The notes: a model not told the origin generated them from the sequence alone. Shown: positions 38,173 through 48,218, counted from the stretch's first letter. The stretch: DNA of 64,000 nucleotides from Saccharothrix deserti (GCF_009769385.1 NZ_VKAB01000001.1:496001-560000); one strand, 5' to 3'. Numbers and translations are program-made.

Positions 38173-38215
38173 TGCTGCCTCCTGGTGGACGGGTACCCAC
38201 TGGTAGCTTCGGCGC

Positions 38216-38719
38216 ATGACGTCCCAGCCGCTGCCGTTCGACCCCATCGCGCGCGCCGCCGAGCTGTGGGAGAAGCGGATCGGACCGTCGACGGCGATGG
38301 CGGCGGTCACGAGCGTCATGCGAGTACAGCAGATCATCCAGTCCGCCGTGGACGCCGCACTCAAACCGCACGGGCTGACGTTCGCGCGGTTCGAGGCGCT
38401 GGTGCTGTTGACGTTCGCCCGCACGGGCAGCCTGCCGATGCGGGTCATGGGCGAACGCCTCCAACTGCACCCGACGAGCGTCACGAACATCGTGGACCGG
38501 TTGGAAGCCGACGGGCTCGTGCGCCGCAACCCGCACCCCACCGACCGGCGCACCACGCTGGTGGAGATCACCGAGGCCGGGCACGCCCGGCGCGAGGCCG
38601 CCACGGAAGCCGTGACGAGCGTCGACTTCGGGTTGCGCGGGCTGACCGATCGGCAGACCGAGCAGCTGACCGAACTGCTGGCGAAGGTCCGCCGCGCGGT
38701 CGGCGACTTCGAGGACTGA
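38216..38719 (+). CDS. MarR-family regulator
   Basis: 167 residues. Winged-helix layout: recognition region [30 protein letters not shown], then a wing with [13 protein letters not shown] (about residues 75-125), flanked by dimerisation helices. It shares a 43-bp divergent promoter region with the thiamine-binding-like gene, so that operon is its likely target. The ligand is unknown. Confidence 0.88.
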   Translation: MTSQPLPFDPIARAAELWEKRIGPSTAMAAVTSVMRVQQIIQSAVDAALKPHGLTFARFEALVLLTFARTGSLPMRVMGERLQLHPTSVTNIVDRLEADGLVRRNPHPTDRRTTLVEITEAGHARREAATEAVTSVDFGLRGLTDRQTEQLTELLAKVRRAVGDFED

Positions 38720-38778
38720 CCGGCCCCGACCGCCGAATTCGGTCGACAGACGCCTCGCGGTGACGCCACCCTCCACAC

Positions 38779-39816
38779 GTGCGGGAGATCAGGGCTCTGG
38801 TGACGGTCGGCGGTCGGTACGTGGGCGCGGCCGAGCCGTTCACGGTGGACAACCCGTGGTGGAACTACGTCGAGCCGGTGACCGAGCACCTGGACCGCGT
38901 GCTGGGCGTGACGACGAGCGTGCTGCGGCTGGTCGGCACCACGACGCCGGGCGCGCGTGACGGTGTGGTGACGTACCAGGTGGAGGCCGACCGGGTGCCC
39001 GACCGCGGTCTGTCCAAGGCGGAGGAGCACGAGTTCCCGGACCACCCGCTGCGGCTGCCGTGGGCGCGTCCCGGCGGGCCGGCGGCGTTGGTGGAGTGGG
39101 CCCGGCGGCACGTCTCCGACGTGACCGGACCGGCGGTGCAGGTGAAGACGTGGAACCTGTCGTGCCTGTACCGGCTGCCGACCACGCGCGGGACGGTGTG
39201 GGCCAAGGCCACGCCGCCGTTCATGGCGGACGAGGGCGAGGTGATCCGGCTGGTGGCGTCGGTCGACCCGTCCCTCGCGCCGGTGCTGATCGCGTCCGAG
39301 CCCGGTCGGGTGCTGCTCGAAGAGGCGCCCGGGGAGGACTGCTGGCAGCCCGCCGACGAGGTGATCGAGCGGATCGTGCCGAGGTGGGTGGCGGTGCAGG
39401 CGGCGTTGGCCGGTGAGCCGCGGTTGCGGGTGCGCGGGGTGCGGGTGCCCGACTTCGGGCTGCCGAACACGTTGCTGCACGGTGATTTCCACCCTGGCAA
39501 CTGGAAGTCCGGTGGCGTGGTGCTCGACTGGGGTGACGCGCACTGGGGCCACCCGGCGTTGGACGCCGGGCGGACGATCGGGTTCGCCGCGCCGGAGTTC
39601 CGGCCGGCGATCGAACGGGCGTGGGTCGACGCGTGGCTGAGCCACTACCCGTCGAGCGATCCGGTGAGCGCGCTGCGGCACGCCCGGCCGGCGTCACACC
39701 GCCTCGGCGCGCTGGTGTACCAGGAGTTCCTGGACAGCATCGAGCCGAGCGAACGCGCCTACCACCTCGGTGACCCGGAGGAGGAGTTGGAGCGCGCTCA
39801 GTCGTTGGCGGTCTGA
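38779..39816 (+). CDS. APH-fold phosphotransferase-like protein
   Basis: 345 residues. An N-terminal region of about 100 residues ([20 protein letters not shown]) is followed by a kinase-like fold with the catalytic segment [31 protein letters not shown]. Both the HGDFHPGN loop and the metal-binding Asp are present, so it may be an active small-molecule kinase. It starts at a GTG without an obvious Shine-Dalgarno. It ends 19 bp inside the convergent membrane-protein gene. Confidence 0.8.
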   Translation: MREIRALVTVGGRYVGAAEPFTVDNPWWNYVEPVTEHLDRVLGVTTSVLRLVGTTTPGARDGVVTYQVEADRVPDRGLSKAEEHEFPDHPLRLPWARPGGPAALVEWARRHVSDVTGPAVQVKTWNLSCLYRLPTTRGTVWAKATPPFMADEGEVIRLVASVDPSLAPVLIASEPGRVLLEEAPGEDCWQPADEVIERIVPRWVAVQAALAGEPRLRVRGVRVPDFGLPNTLLHGDFHPGNWKSGGVVLDWGDAHWGHPALDAGRTIGFAAPEFRPAIERAWVDAWLSHYPSSDPVSALRHARPASHRLGALVYQEFLDSIEPSERAYHLGDPEEELERAQSLAV

Positions 39817-40145
39817 ACCTCGGTCTGCACTTCGGTCTGGACCTCGTCCAGCCGGCCGGTCCGGTTGGCCCAGCGCTCGAACACCACGGTGCCGAACGGC
39901 GGGATGCTCGCGACCAGGCCGAGGATCAGGGTCTTGCGGTCCCAGCGCTGCGCCAGCATCAACGTCATGAGGACGTAGCCGACGAAGATCACGCCGTGCA
40001 CCGGGCCGAAGATCTTCACGCCGATCTCGTTCTCGACCACGACGTACTTGAAGAACATGCCGATCAGCAGGCCGGCCCAGGACACCGCCTCGGCCAAGGC
40101 GAAGAGACGGAAACGGCCAACGGGGCTCGTGAGCATGCACCCCAT
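39798..40145 (-). CDS. DUF3817-like small membrane protein
   Basis: 115 residues with three hydrophobic segments (AEAVSWAGLLIGMFFKY, FGPVHGVIFVGYVLMTLMLA, LILGLVASIPPFGTVVF) typical of DUF3817 proteins. The C-terminus carries a small triplication of EVQT. ATG at 40136 is an alternative start. The promoter side faces the inverted 22-bp repeat array. Confidence 0.78.
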   Translation of the reverse strand: MGCMLTSPVGRFRLFALAEAVSWAGLLIGMFFKYVVVENEIGVKIFGPVHGVIFVGYVLMTLMLAQRWDRKTLILGLVASIPPFGTVVFERWANRTGRLDEVQTEVQTEVQTAND

Positions 40146-40193
40146 TGTGCGCAGTGACCCCCCTCACCACCCCTCCGGGGTTCCCGCACCCCC

Positions 40194-40362
40194 GCGAGAG
40201 TCGAACCCCCAGGCGCCGAGAGTCGAACACTCAGGGGCCCTGAGTTCAACACTCAGAACATCCGAGCGCCGGGGCTCGGCGACGTCCGAGCAAACCTGAG
40301 CGTTGAATTCAGGGGTCCTGGAGGTTCGACTCTCGGGACCTGAGTGTTCGACTCTCGCGGGG
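40194..40362. repeat. 22-bp-period repeats arranged as a large inverted repeat
   Basis: The left half has direct units in 22-bp register (GAGAGTCGAAC at 40196 and 40218, and a diverged GAGTTCAACACTCAG in step at 40242). The right half holds the same words inverted, also 22 bp apart (GACTCTC at 40328 and 40350), ending GTTCGACTCTCGCGGGG, the mirror of the left end CCCGCGAGAGTCGAAC. About 40 bp separate the halves. The unit is related to the first unit of the array at 20029. Confidence 0.85.
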
Positions 40363-40363
40363 G

Positions 40364-41407
40364 TTAGTCCTCCCAGCGGAAGAGGCGGGTGGCGATGGTG
40401 CCCACTACCAGGGTGAAGGCGATCAGGACGGCGGAGGGGAGCAGGAGGGACTCCAAGCCCTTGCCGCGCACCAGGACGTCCAGCATGCCGTCATTCATGT
40501 GGCGCAGCGGGAACACGTTCGAGACGGTTTGGAGCCAGGCGGGGGCGTTCTCCACCGGGAAGAACGTGCCGGACAGGAACGCCATCGGCAGGATGATGAT
40601 GTTCGCCGCGCCGGACGCCGCCTCCTCGGTCTTGCAGAACGCCCCGACCAGCATCCCGATCGCGAAGAACGCCGTCGTGCCGAGCACCAGCAGCGGCAAC
40701 GCCAGGTACCACTGACCGGTCAACTGGAGCCCGAAGACCGGCAGCGTCGCCACCGCCACGAACACCACGCCCTGCGCCAACGCCGTCCCGACGCTCACCA
40801 GCACCCGCGACGAGAGCACGGTCGTCGCACTGACCGGCGCAAGCCGGATCCGCCGCAGCACCTGCTTCTTCCGCCACGACACCATGGTCAGCGCCGCCCC
40901 GAACACACCCGAGATCGAGATCGCCCACGACAGGATGCCCGGCGTCAGGTACTGGATCGGCTTGAGCGACGCGTCCTCGACCGGCTTCGCCTCCAGCGTG
41001 AACCGCGGCGGTACGCTCGCCGCACCGAGGTTCATCTTGTCGACCGCACCGGACACGATCCCGATCACGGTGCCGGCCGCGACCTGGTCGCTGGCCGCGA
41101 ACCACACGTCCACCCGATCCCCGTCCACCACCACCGCGGCGGGCAGGTCACCGTCGTTCACCTTCTGCCGGGCGGTGGCCTCGTCGCCGTACTCCTCCAG
41201 CTCCAACGCGCCGGTCTGCTCCAACGCCGACAGCACCGGCCCCTCGCCCACCGCCGCGATCTTCGTCTTGTCACTGCCCGAGTCGCCCAACAACAACCCG
41301 AACACGACCAGGAACATCAACGGGAACAGGAAGACGAAGAACAACGTCATCCGGTCCCGCAGGAACCCCTTGACCATGGCCACCGACAGGCTCCGGAACG
41401 CGGTCAT
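40364..41407 (-). CDS. ABC-2 type transporter permease
   Basis: 347 residues. One transmembrane helix near residues 20-42, a large external loop of about 130 residues, then five helices between about 155 and 345 with a PMAFLSGTFFPVE segment typical of ABC-2 export permeases. It overlaps the ATPase gene by 4 bp (ATGA), forming a two-gene exporter. Its stop lies immediately next to the inverted repeat array. Confidence 0.88.
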   Translation of the reverse strand: MTAFRSLSVAMVKGFLRDRMTLFFVFLFPLMFLVVFGLLLGDSGSDKTKIAAVGEGPVLSALEQTGALELEEYGDEATARQKVNDGDLPAAVVVDGDRVDVWFAASDQVAAGTVIGIVSGAVDKMNLGAASVPPRFTLEAKPVEDASLKPIQYLTPGILSWAISISGVFGAALTMVSWRKKQVLRRIRLAPVSATTVLSSRVLVSVGTALAQGVVFVAVATLPVFGLQLTGQWYLALPLLVLGTTAFFAIGMLVGAFCKTEEAASGAANIIILPMAFLSGTFFPVENAPAWLQTVSNVFPLRHMNDGMLDVLVRGKGLESLLLPSAVLIAFTLVVGTIATRLFRWED

Positions 41408-42318
41408 GCGCGGTACTCCCGTCCGGTCAGGCCGAGGAACACGTCCTCCAAGGTGGCCGTGCGCACCTGGAGCCCGTCCAGGGTGCCGCGTTCGGCGAGC
41501 GCCGAGAGGACCGGCGCGGGCTTGCGGGTCGAGATGGTCAGCGAGACCTCGTCCTCCTGGGCGTCCTCGACCCCGGTGATCCCGCGGGCCGCCTCACGCG
41601 TCAGCAGACCCTTCTGCAGCACCACGTGCGTGGGCGCGTCGAGACCGCGGACCAACGTCGCGGGCGCGTCCATGGCGAGGATCCGGCCCCGGTCCATGAT
41701 CGCCACCCGGTCGCACAGGATCTCGGCCTCGTCGAGGTAGTGCGTGGTGTAGACGATGGTCTTGCCCCTGGCCTGGATGGCGCGCAGCACGTCCCACAGG
41801 TTGCGGCGGGCCTGCGGGTCCAGCGCGGCGGTCGGCTCGTCCAGGAAGACGACGTCCGGGTCGTGGACGAGGGCGCACGCGATCGACAGCCGCTGGCGCT
41901 GCCCGCCGGACAGCTTGTTCTCCTGCACGTCCGCCTTGTCCGCGAGGCCGACGAGTTCCAGCATCTCGTCGGCCCTCTGTCTGCTCACGCCGTACAGCGA
42001 GCCGAATGTCTGCAACTGTTCCCGCGCGGTCAGCTTCTCGAAGAAGCTCGACGCCTGGAGCTGCACGCCGATCCTCGGCAGCAGCTTCGGGTTGCGCGGC
42101 CACGGCTGTTCGCCGAGCAGCGTCACCCGACCGTCGTCCGCCTTGCGCAGGCCCTCGACGATCTCCAGCGTGGTGGTCTTGCCCGCGCCGTTCGGCCCCA
42201 GAATGCCGAAGAACTCCCCCTCGGCGACGGTGAACGAGACGCCGTCCACCGCCTTCAGCCCGCCGTAGCTCTTCCTGATGTCGGCAACAACGACGGCCGG
42301 TATGCGTGCCCCAGTCAT
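41404..42318 (-). CDS. ABC transporter ATP-binding protein (ABC-2 exporter)
   Basis: 304 residues. Walker A GPNGAGKTT, Q-loop region, signature LSGGQRQRL, Walker B VVFLDEPTAALD and switch His in YTTHYLDEAE are all intact, followed by the C-terminal extension typical of drug-resistance/DrrA-like ATPases. It pairs with the downstream permease. The substrate is unknown. The 116 bp upstream contain a short inverted repeat TACTTC/GAAGTA near 42356-42390. Confidence 0.9.
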   Translation of the reverse strand: MTGARIPAVVVADIRKSYGGLKAVDGVSFTVAEGEFFGILGPNGAGKTTTLEIVEGLRKADDGRVTLLGEQPWPRNPKLLPRIGVQLQASSFFEKLTAREQLQTFGSLYGVSRQRADEMLELVGLADKADVQENKLSGGQRQRLSIACALVHDPDVVFLDEPTAALDPQARRNLWDVLRAIQARGKTIVYTTHYLDEAEILCDRVAIMDRGRILAMDAPATLVRGLDAPTHVVLQKGLLTREAARGITGVEDAQEDEVSLTISTRKPAPVLSALAERGTLDGLQVRTATLEDVFLGLTGREYRA

Positions 42319-42434
42319 GTCTGGACGGTAATCCGCACCGTGTGCCGGCAGCCGTACTTCTGTAGATCCGCGACGGAAGTAGATGTGATCGAGACTTTCG
42401 ACGGATACCGCTGTCGCTCTGCGCTTCCCGCCGA

Positions 42435-44744
42435 TTACGAGACGTGCTCACCTGTGCAGGGTGACGCCGGCGCGGACGCGGGACGGGTGGCCCACGTCGC
42501 CTTGGCCGGGTCGGTCGTCAGGCCGTAGTCGAGGCGCGCGCCGTGCCGGAGCTGGTGGTGGTTCAGGTAGGCCTTGTCCCGTGGCGCGCCGCCGACGCGG
42601 AGCGACTGCACGTACTGGAGCTTGGACGAGTCGGCGCCGGCGGCGGTGATGGTGATGTCACGGCCGTTCTCCAGGTGGACCACCGCCCGGCTGAACCTCG
42701 GGGCGTTCAGCACGAACTGGCCGGTGCCCGGCGTCACCGGGTACATGCCGAGCGCGCTGAACACGTACCAGGCCGACATCTGCCCCAGGTCGTCGTTCCC
42801 GGTCACGCCGTTCGGCGCGTCCACGAACAGCGTCTGCGCCGCCCGCACCACGGCCGACGTCTTCCACGGCTGCCCCACCAGCGCGTACATCCACGGCGCG
42901 TGCAGGTCCGGCTCGTTGTTCGGGTTGTACCGGTACTGGTTGTAGTAGTTGTACGGCCCGACGACCCACTTCTCGCGGACCGTCTTCGCCGGGTCCGCCA
43001 CCAGGTCGGGGTAGGCGAAGAAGTCGTCCAGCCTGGCCGCCGCCGCGTCACGACCGCCGAGGCGTTCCACCAGGCCGGCGACGTCCTGCTGCGCCAGCCA
43101 CTGGTACTGCCACGCCGTGCCCTCGTGGAACCCGTCCTGGCCCTGCGGGGTGAACGGGGTCAGCCACTCGCCGTTGGCGAGCTTCGGCCGGGGGAACCCG
43201 GTGAAACCGCGGTCCGACACGGTGGCGTCCCACAGCACCCGGTAGTTCAGCCCGCGTCCGCGCAGCGTTTCCGCGTCGTCCGAGTGGCCCAACGCGTCGG
43301 CCATGATCGACAGCGAGCAGTCCGCCAGCGCGTACTCCAACGTCGCCGACGCGCCGTGGTGCGGGTCGACGTCCTGCCCCTTCTTGGGGAAGTCCTTGTC
43401 GTACTGCACGAAACCGTTCGCCAGGTACGAGGGGTTGCCGACCCGTCCCTCGAACGGCGACGACGCCGGCGGCACCGAGGTCGCGTTCTGCCACAACGCG
43501 CGGTAGGCCTGCTCCTCCAGGCCCTCCAGTGCGCCGAACCGCCACAGGTCCACCAGGAACGGGGTGACCGGGTCGCCGGTCATGGTGTTCGTCTCCTGGT
43601 TGGCGTACGCCCACCGGGGCAGCCAGCCGCCCTGCTCGTGGATCGCCAGCACGGACCGCGCGATGTCCTTCGCCCGCGCCGGCCGCAGCAGCGCCAGCAA
43701 CTGGTTCTGCGCCCGGTAGGTGTCCCAGAGCGAGAAGTACTCGTAGTACGTCCAGCCGTCGGCCCGGTGCACCTTCTCGTCGAACCCGCGGTACCGGCCG
43801 TCCACGTCGTTGCCGGTCAACGGCTGCAACAGCACGTGGTAGAGCGCGGTGTAGAAGACCGTGCGGTCGTCCGCACTGGGAGTGTCGATCTCGACGCCGG
43901 CCAGTTCCCGCCGCCACGCCTGCTGGGCCGCCGCACGCAACGCGTCGAACGACTTGCCCTTCGCCTCACCGAGGTTCTTCGTCGCGCCTTCCGCGTCCAC
44001 GTGCGAGATCGCGGTGGCCGCGGTGACCGGGCCGCCGTCGAACGTCACCCACTGGCCGCGCAGCCCCGCGCCACCGTCCGCGCCGCCCCAGTTGCCGGTC
44101 GTCTTGAACGGCCGGTCGAACGTGGTGGTGAAGTACGTCGTGTACGGCTTGCCGCCGCAGAACGCCTGGGACACCACGGTCCCGGCCAACGTCCGGTCGT
44201 CCACCACCCGGATGCTGCTGGCGAACACCGGCTCCTTGTCGTTGGCCTGGCCGACGTTCACCAGCACGTGCGGCGTCACACCGTCCGGGAACGTGAACCG
44301 CTCCACGCCGGAACGGGTCGTCGCCGTCGTCTCCACGCTGATACCGGACGCCAGGCCGACGCGGTAGTAGCCGGGCTTGCCGACCTCGCCGTCGTGCGTG
44401 TACGCGGCGCCGTAGGAGCGGTGGTCGAAGCTGCCCGGCAGGCCCGTGGTCGGCAGGATCGACACCAGCCCGCCCTGTTCCCAGCAGCCCGCGCCGGACA
44501 GGAAGAAGTGCCCGAACCCGCGGATCACCGGGTCGTCGTAGCGGTAGCCGGCGTAGTGCGAGCCGATCGGGCTGGAGTGCGCCATGCCGAACGGCATGGA
44601 CGCGCCCGGGAACGTGTTCCCGTCGTCCTTGGTGCCGATGAACGTGTTCACCGACTCGACGGGATCGAACTGCTCGGGCTGGGCCGTTGCCGTCACGGGA
44701 CTCACCATAGCCACCACCAGCAGGGATGCCAGGATCACGCGCAC
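42435..44744 (-). CDS. Secreted GH92 family alpha-mannosidase (short form)
   Basis: 769 residues. A Sec signal peptide (about 1-21, ending ATAQ) precedes the GH92 N-terminal beta domain (VNTFIGTKDDGNTFPGASMPFGM) and (alpha/alpha)6 domain. HEGTAWQYQW carries the general-acid Glu and GNDDLGQMSAWYVFSALGMYP is the family signature. GH92 enzymes are calcium-dependent exo-alpha-mannosidases. It lies 16 bp after the longer GH92 gene and is therefore co-transcribed with it, under the LacI-type site upstream of that gene. Confidence 0.92.
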   Translation of the reverse strand: MRVILASLLVVAMVSPVTATAQPEQFDPVESVNTFIGTKDDGNTFPGASMPFGMAHSSPIGSHYAGYRYDDPVIRGFGHFFLSGAGCWEQGGLVSILPTTGLPGSFDHRSYGAAYTHDGEVGKPGYYRVGLASGISVETTATTRSGVERFTFPDGVTPHVLVNVGQANDKEPVFASSIRVVDDRTLAGTVVSQAFCGGKPYTTYFTTTFDRPFKTTGNWGGADGGAGLRGQWVTFDGGPVTAATAISHVDAEGATKNLGEAKGKSFDALRAAAQQAWRRELAGVEIDTPSADDRTVFYTALYHVLLQPLTGNDVDGRYRGFDEKVHRADGWTYYEYFSLWDTYRAQNQLLALLRPARAKDIARSVLAIHEQGGWLPRWAYANQETNTMTGDPVTPFLVDLWRFGALEGLEEQAYRALWQNATSVPPASSPFEGRVGNPSYLANGFVQYDKDFPKKGQDVDPHHGASATLEYALADCSLSIMADALGHSDDAETLRGRGLNYRVLWDATVSDRGFTGFPRPKLANGEWLTPFTPQGQDGFHEGTAWQYQWLAQQDVAGLVERLGGRDAAAARLDDFFAYPDLVADPAKTVREKWVVGPYNYYNQYRYNPNNEPDLHAPWMYALVGQPWKTSAVVRAAQTLFVDAPNGVTGNDDLGQMSAWYVFSALGMYPVTPGTGQFVLNAPRFSRAVVHLENGRDITITAAGADSSKLQYVQSLRVGGAPRDKAYLNHHQLRHGARLDYGLTTDPAKATWATRPASAPASPCTGEHVS

Positions 44745-44760
44745 GACTTCTCCTTCCGGG

Positions 44761-47700
44761 TCAGGCCGTTGCGACGGCGAACACGTGGAACGTCCCGCCG
44801 GTCACCGACGCGGGCAGCGTCACCGAGCGGACCCGCTTGTCCGCCTGCAAGGCGATCGGCGCGGTGGCGAAGACGTACACCTTGAGCTGCTGCGGCGTGC
44901 CGCTCGAGTTGTTGCGGTACGGCGTGGTGGCCACGATCCGGTTGTCGAACGACGGCGGCAGGTTCGCGCTGCCGCCCAGCGCCCAGTCGGAGAACCCGAT
45001 GTCGGCGGTCTGCGTGCTGCCGTCGGTGTAGGTGACGGTGAGCGTGCCGGACGCCCGGCCGCCCGCCGCGCTGCCCAGCAACCCGAGCTTGGTCGCGCCC
45101 GCCGGCGCCGCGACCGTCACCGTCTCACCGGAGGCGTTCACGTTGTCCGACTCACCCACCGGCGAGGTCGGCCAGGTGTAGGCGAGGCCGTCGGAGGTGA
45201 CCGTGCCGCCGGGCGTCACGCCCACGTCGGCCAGCGCCTTGCGCGAATAGCTCCACCCGCCGCCGTCGAAGTTGCCCGACGCCTGGTTGTCGTCCGGTGA
45301 CGTGCCGACGTTGTCGAACGCCGCGCGCAGGCTGCCCGGCTCGGCCACCAGCACGGATATCGTGGAGCGCCGGCCGTTGGAGAACGTCACGGGTACGCGG
45401 TGGGTCTGCTCGGCCGCGCCCGCGGCGACCGCGATGGCGACCGGGACACCGGCCTTCTCCCCCGCCGGGATCGTCACCTCACCGGACGTCGGGGTGAGCG
45501 TGATCCCGGCCGGCGGCTGCGCGGTCCACGACACCTTGCCGCCGTTGCCGGAGAAGTCCTGCGCGCCGATCGTCACGGTGCCGCTGCCACCCGCCGGCAG
45601 CACCAGCCGGCCCGGTTCCACGAACGCCTGCTGCCCCACCTCACCGTCGCGGAACGACGGTGGCGCGTCGGCCGGACCCGTGCCCCAGGCCGTGGGCGTC
45701 CCGGACAGCCCGAACTCCAGCGTGCCGCCGTTGGCCACGAACGACTCGGGCAGCCAGGTGCGGGTCTGCGCGCGGCCGTTGAGCTTCACGTCCGACACGT
45801 ACGTCCCGCTGCCGGACGACTTGATCACGATCGGGGCGCCGTTCGGCCGGGTGATCGTCACCTCGCTGAACAGCGGGCTGTTCAGCACCAGCTCGGCCCG
45901 GCCGGGGATCACCGGGTACATGCCCAGCGCCGCCCACACGTACCAGGACGACATCTGGCCGAGGTCGTCGTTGCCCATCAGCCCGTCCGGGCCGGGTCCG
46001 AACAGGTCGTTCACCGCGCGCCGCGTCACGGCCTGGGTCTTCGCGGGCGCGCCCGCCCAGTTGTAGAGCCACAGCGAGTGCATGATCGGCTCGTTGCCGA
46101 GGAACGCGTACGGCTCGTCCGGGCCGGCGTTGAGCTTGGTGAAGAACGTGTCCAGCCGCTCGCGGACCTTCGCGTCGCCGCCCATCGCGGTGAACAGGCC
46201 GCGCGCGTTGTAGGGCACCATCCACGTGTACTGGGCGGCGTTGCCCTCCACCCAGTTGTCCGGGCTGCCCGGCGAGAACGGCTCCACGTACGAACCGTCG
46301 CGGTTGCGGGGCTGGGTGTAGCCGGTGGCCGGGTTGAACACGTTCTGCCAGTACTGGGCGCGTTTCATGAACGTCTGCCAGGTCGCGCTGTCACCGAGCC
46401 TGCGGGCGAGGTCCGCGATGGCGAAGTCGGCCGTCGTGTACTCCAGGGTGGTCGCGGGCGGTCCCCACACGTTCCGCGCGCCCACCGGCACGTACCCGAG
46501 GTCCACGTACTCGGTGAGGCCTGGGCGTTCCTCGTAGCCCTGGGTCTTCTGGGTCGCGCCGCGCAGCATCAGCAGCAGGGCCTTGGACGCGTCGAAGTCC
46601 TTGGCCCCGAACGCGTACGCGCTCGCCACCATCACGTGGTACGGATCTCCGACCATCACGCCGGTGTAGCCGTTGGCCACCGTCCAGCGGTCCCACGAGC
46701 CGCCCTGTTCGGCGAACGCCACCATCGAGCGGACCATGTCGGAGGCCTCGGCGGGCGCGAGCAGCGACAGCAACTGCATCTCCGAGCGGTAGACGTCCCA
46801 GCCGGAGAAGTTCGTGTAGACGGCGTGGCCGCGCTCAGCGGTGTGTATGCGCCCGTCGAAGCCGGGATAGCGGCCGTCGACGTCGGAGAAGACGTTGGGC
46901 TGCAACAACGAGTGGTAGAGCGCGGTGTAGAACGTGGTGCGCTGGGCGTCCGTGCCGCCGGTGACCTTGATCTGGTTGAGCCGGTCGTTCCACGCCTTGC
47001 GGGCGGCGGTGTGCACGGCGTCGAACGACTTGCCGGTGTTCTCGGCCTCCAGGTTCTTCTTCGCGCCGTCGATCGACACGAACGACAGGCCGACGCGCAT
47101 GGTCACGTCCGGGTCGTCGAACGTCACCCAGCCGCCGGAGCCCGGTCCCGAGACCGTGGTGTCCTCGGTTTTAGCCAAGGAGTTCGACACGGGACGTTCG
47201 CTTTGCGCCTCAAGGGTTTTCGGCGCGTCGCCGAGGCCTTCGCGGATGCCGGAGCCGCCGCGTTCGGACGTCCGGCCGGGCGTGACCGCGCCGTTCTTCC
47301 ACGTGCCGACGGACGCGAACGGCTGGTCGAACTCGGCGTGGAAGTAGACCCGGTAGCGGTGGTCCGCGCCGCAGAACCGGCCGCTGGTGGCCCAGCCGCT
47401 GATGCTGTCCGTGCCGATGGTGACCTCGGCGTCGTCCGTGCCCGAGATCGAACCGGAGGTGTTGACCAGCAACGTCGACGTCTGCCCGCCCGGGTAGGCG
47501 AACCGGCCGATGCCGGTGCGCTGGGTGACGGTCAACTCGACCTTCGTCCCGCTGTCGAGGGTCACCCCGTAGTAGCCGGGCGTCGCGCTCTCGTTGCCGT
47601 GCGAGAACGTCGAGACGTACCGGTCGGGATCGGTCGCGGGCGAGGTGGTGACCTCGCCGGTGAACGGCATGATCGGGATGTCCTGGTAGGTCGAGCAGCC

Positions 47701-48036
47701 CGCGCCGGACAGGTGGGTGAGGCTGAAACCCTTGATCCGGTCGTCCTCGTAGGAGTAGCCGCCGTGCTGGCGGGTCACCGTGTCCGGGCTCCACTGCACC
47801 ATGCCGAACGGCACGTCCGCGCCGGGGAAGTTGTTGCCCGCGCCGCCACCCGTGCCGTGGTCCGGACCACCCGGCTTGGTGCCCACGAACGGGTTCACCC
47901 ATCCGGCCAGGTCGTCCGCCTGTGCCTGGTCGTGCTGTGTCTGATCATGCTGTGCCTGGTCGTGCTGGGCGTTGACCGCGACCGGGTGGACCACCGAGAG
48001 CGCTACCGCCGCCGCCAGAACCAGTGCCGTTCGCAC
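44761..48036 (-). CDS. Secreted GH92 family alpha-mannosidase with C-terminal accessory domain
   Basis: 1,091 residues from the GTG at 48036, chosen for GGAGG 6 nt upstream; the frame's earlier start lacks this. A signal peptide (about 1-23) is followed by a threefold HDQAQ-like repeat at the mature N-terminus. The GH92 catalytic part (GNNFPGADVPFGMVQWSPDT to NDDLGQMSSWYVWAALGMYP) runs to about residue 800. A linker with an Ig-like NEW3 domain (LVLPAGGSGTVTIGAQ) and a carbohydrate-binding-like beta domain end the protein. It probably trims alpha-mannans outside the cell. Confidence 0.92.
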   Translation of the reverse strand: MRTALVLAAAVALSVVHPVAVNAQHDQAQHDQTQHDQAQADDLAGWVNPFVGTKPGGPDHGTGGGAGNNFPGADVPFGMVQWSPDTVTRQHGGYSYEDDRIKGFSLTHLSGAGCSTYQDIPIMPFTGEVTTSPATDPDRYVSTFSHGNESATPGYYGVTLDSGTKVELTVTQRTGIGRFAYPGGQTSTLLVNTSGSISGTDDAEVTIGTDSISGWATSGRFCGADHRYRVYFHAEFDQPFASVGTWKNGAVTPGRTSERGGSGIREGLGDAPKTLEAQSERPVSNSLAKTEDTTVSGPGSGGWVTFDDPDVTMRVGLSFVSIDGAKKNLEAENTGKSFDAVHTAARKAWNDRLNQIKVTGGTDAQRTTFYTALYHSLLQPNVFSDVDGRYPGFDGRIHTAERGHAVYTNFSGWDVYRSEMQLLSLLAPAEASDMVRSMVAFAEQGGSWDRWTVANGYTGVMVGDPYHVMVASAYAFGAKDFDASKALLLMLRGATQKTQGYEERPGLTEYVDLGYVPVGARNVWGPPATTLEYTTADFAIADLARRLGDSATWQTFMKRAQYWQNVFNPATGYTQPRNRDGSYVEPFSPGSPDNWVEGNAAQYTWMVPYNARGLFTAMGGDAKVRERLDTFFTKLNAGPDEPYAFLGNEPIMHSLWLYNWAGAPAKTQAVTRRAVNDLFGPGPDGLMGNDDLGQMSSWYVWAALGMYPVIPGRAELVLNSPLFSEVTITRPNGAPIVIKSSGSGTYVSDVKLNGRAQTRTWLPESFVANGGTLEFGLSGTPTAWGTGPADAPPSFRDGEVGQQAFVEPGRLVLPAGGSGTVTIGAQDFSGNGGKVSWTAQPPAGITLTPTSGEVTIPAGEKAGVPVAIAVAAGAAEQTHRVPVTFSNGRRSTISVLVAEPGSLRAAFDNVGTSPDDNQASGNFDGGGWSYSRKALADVGVTPGGTVTSDGLAYTWPTSPVGESDNVNASGETVTVAAPAGATKLGLLGSAAGGRASGTLTVTYTDGSTQTADIGFSDWALGGSANLPPSFDNRIVATTPYRNNSSGTPQQLKVYVFATAPIALQADKRVRSVTLPASVTGGTFHVFAVATA

Positions 48037-48076
48037 GAGACGCCTCCCGGGTCCGATTGTCGGCTCAGCCGACGTC

Positions 48077-48088
48077 GACAACGCTGTC
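48077..48088. promoter_or_regulatory. LacI-type operator upstream of the GH92 operon
   Basis: GACAACGCTGTC, one base off the perfect palindrome found at the lacI start (48221-48232), located 41 bp upstream of the GH92 GTG. Confidence 0.6.
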
Positions 48089-48180
48089 CACCAACTACCC
48101 GTAGTCGCATACTTGCGGAGCGTGTGGGGGTGGCGTCAACCCCGGCGCTCTTGGTTGTCCGGTTTGAGACAGCCCGACCG

Positions 48181-48209
48181 TTGACACGGGTGAAATCGGG
48201 GTGTGTGAT
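48181..48209 (+). promoter_or_regulatory. Promoter of the LacI gene, apparently leaderless
   Basis: TTGACA (48181-48186), 17-bp spacer, TGTGAT (48204-48209). Transcription would begin within a few bases of the ATG at 48219, so the message is probably leaderless; no Shine-Dalgarno is seen there. Confidence 0.6.
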
Positions 48210-48218
48210 TCGGCCACT

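Noticed and set aside
40194-40362. CRISPR array or tRNA-like structure
   Set aside because: Units are contiguous and inverted rather than spaced direct repeats; no tRNA arms or T-loop can be drawn.
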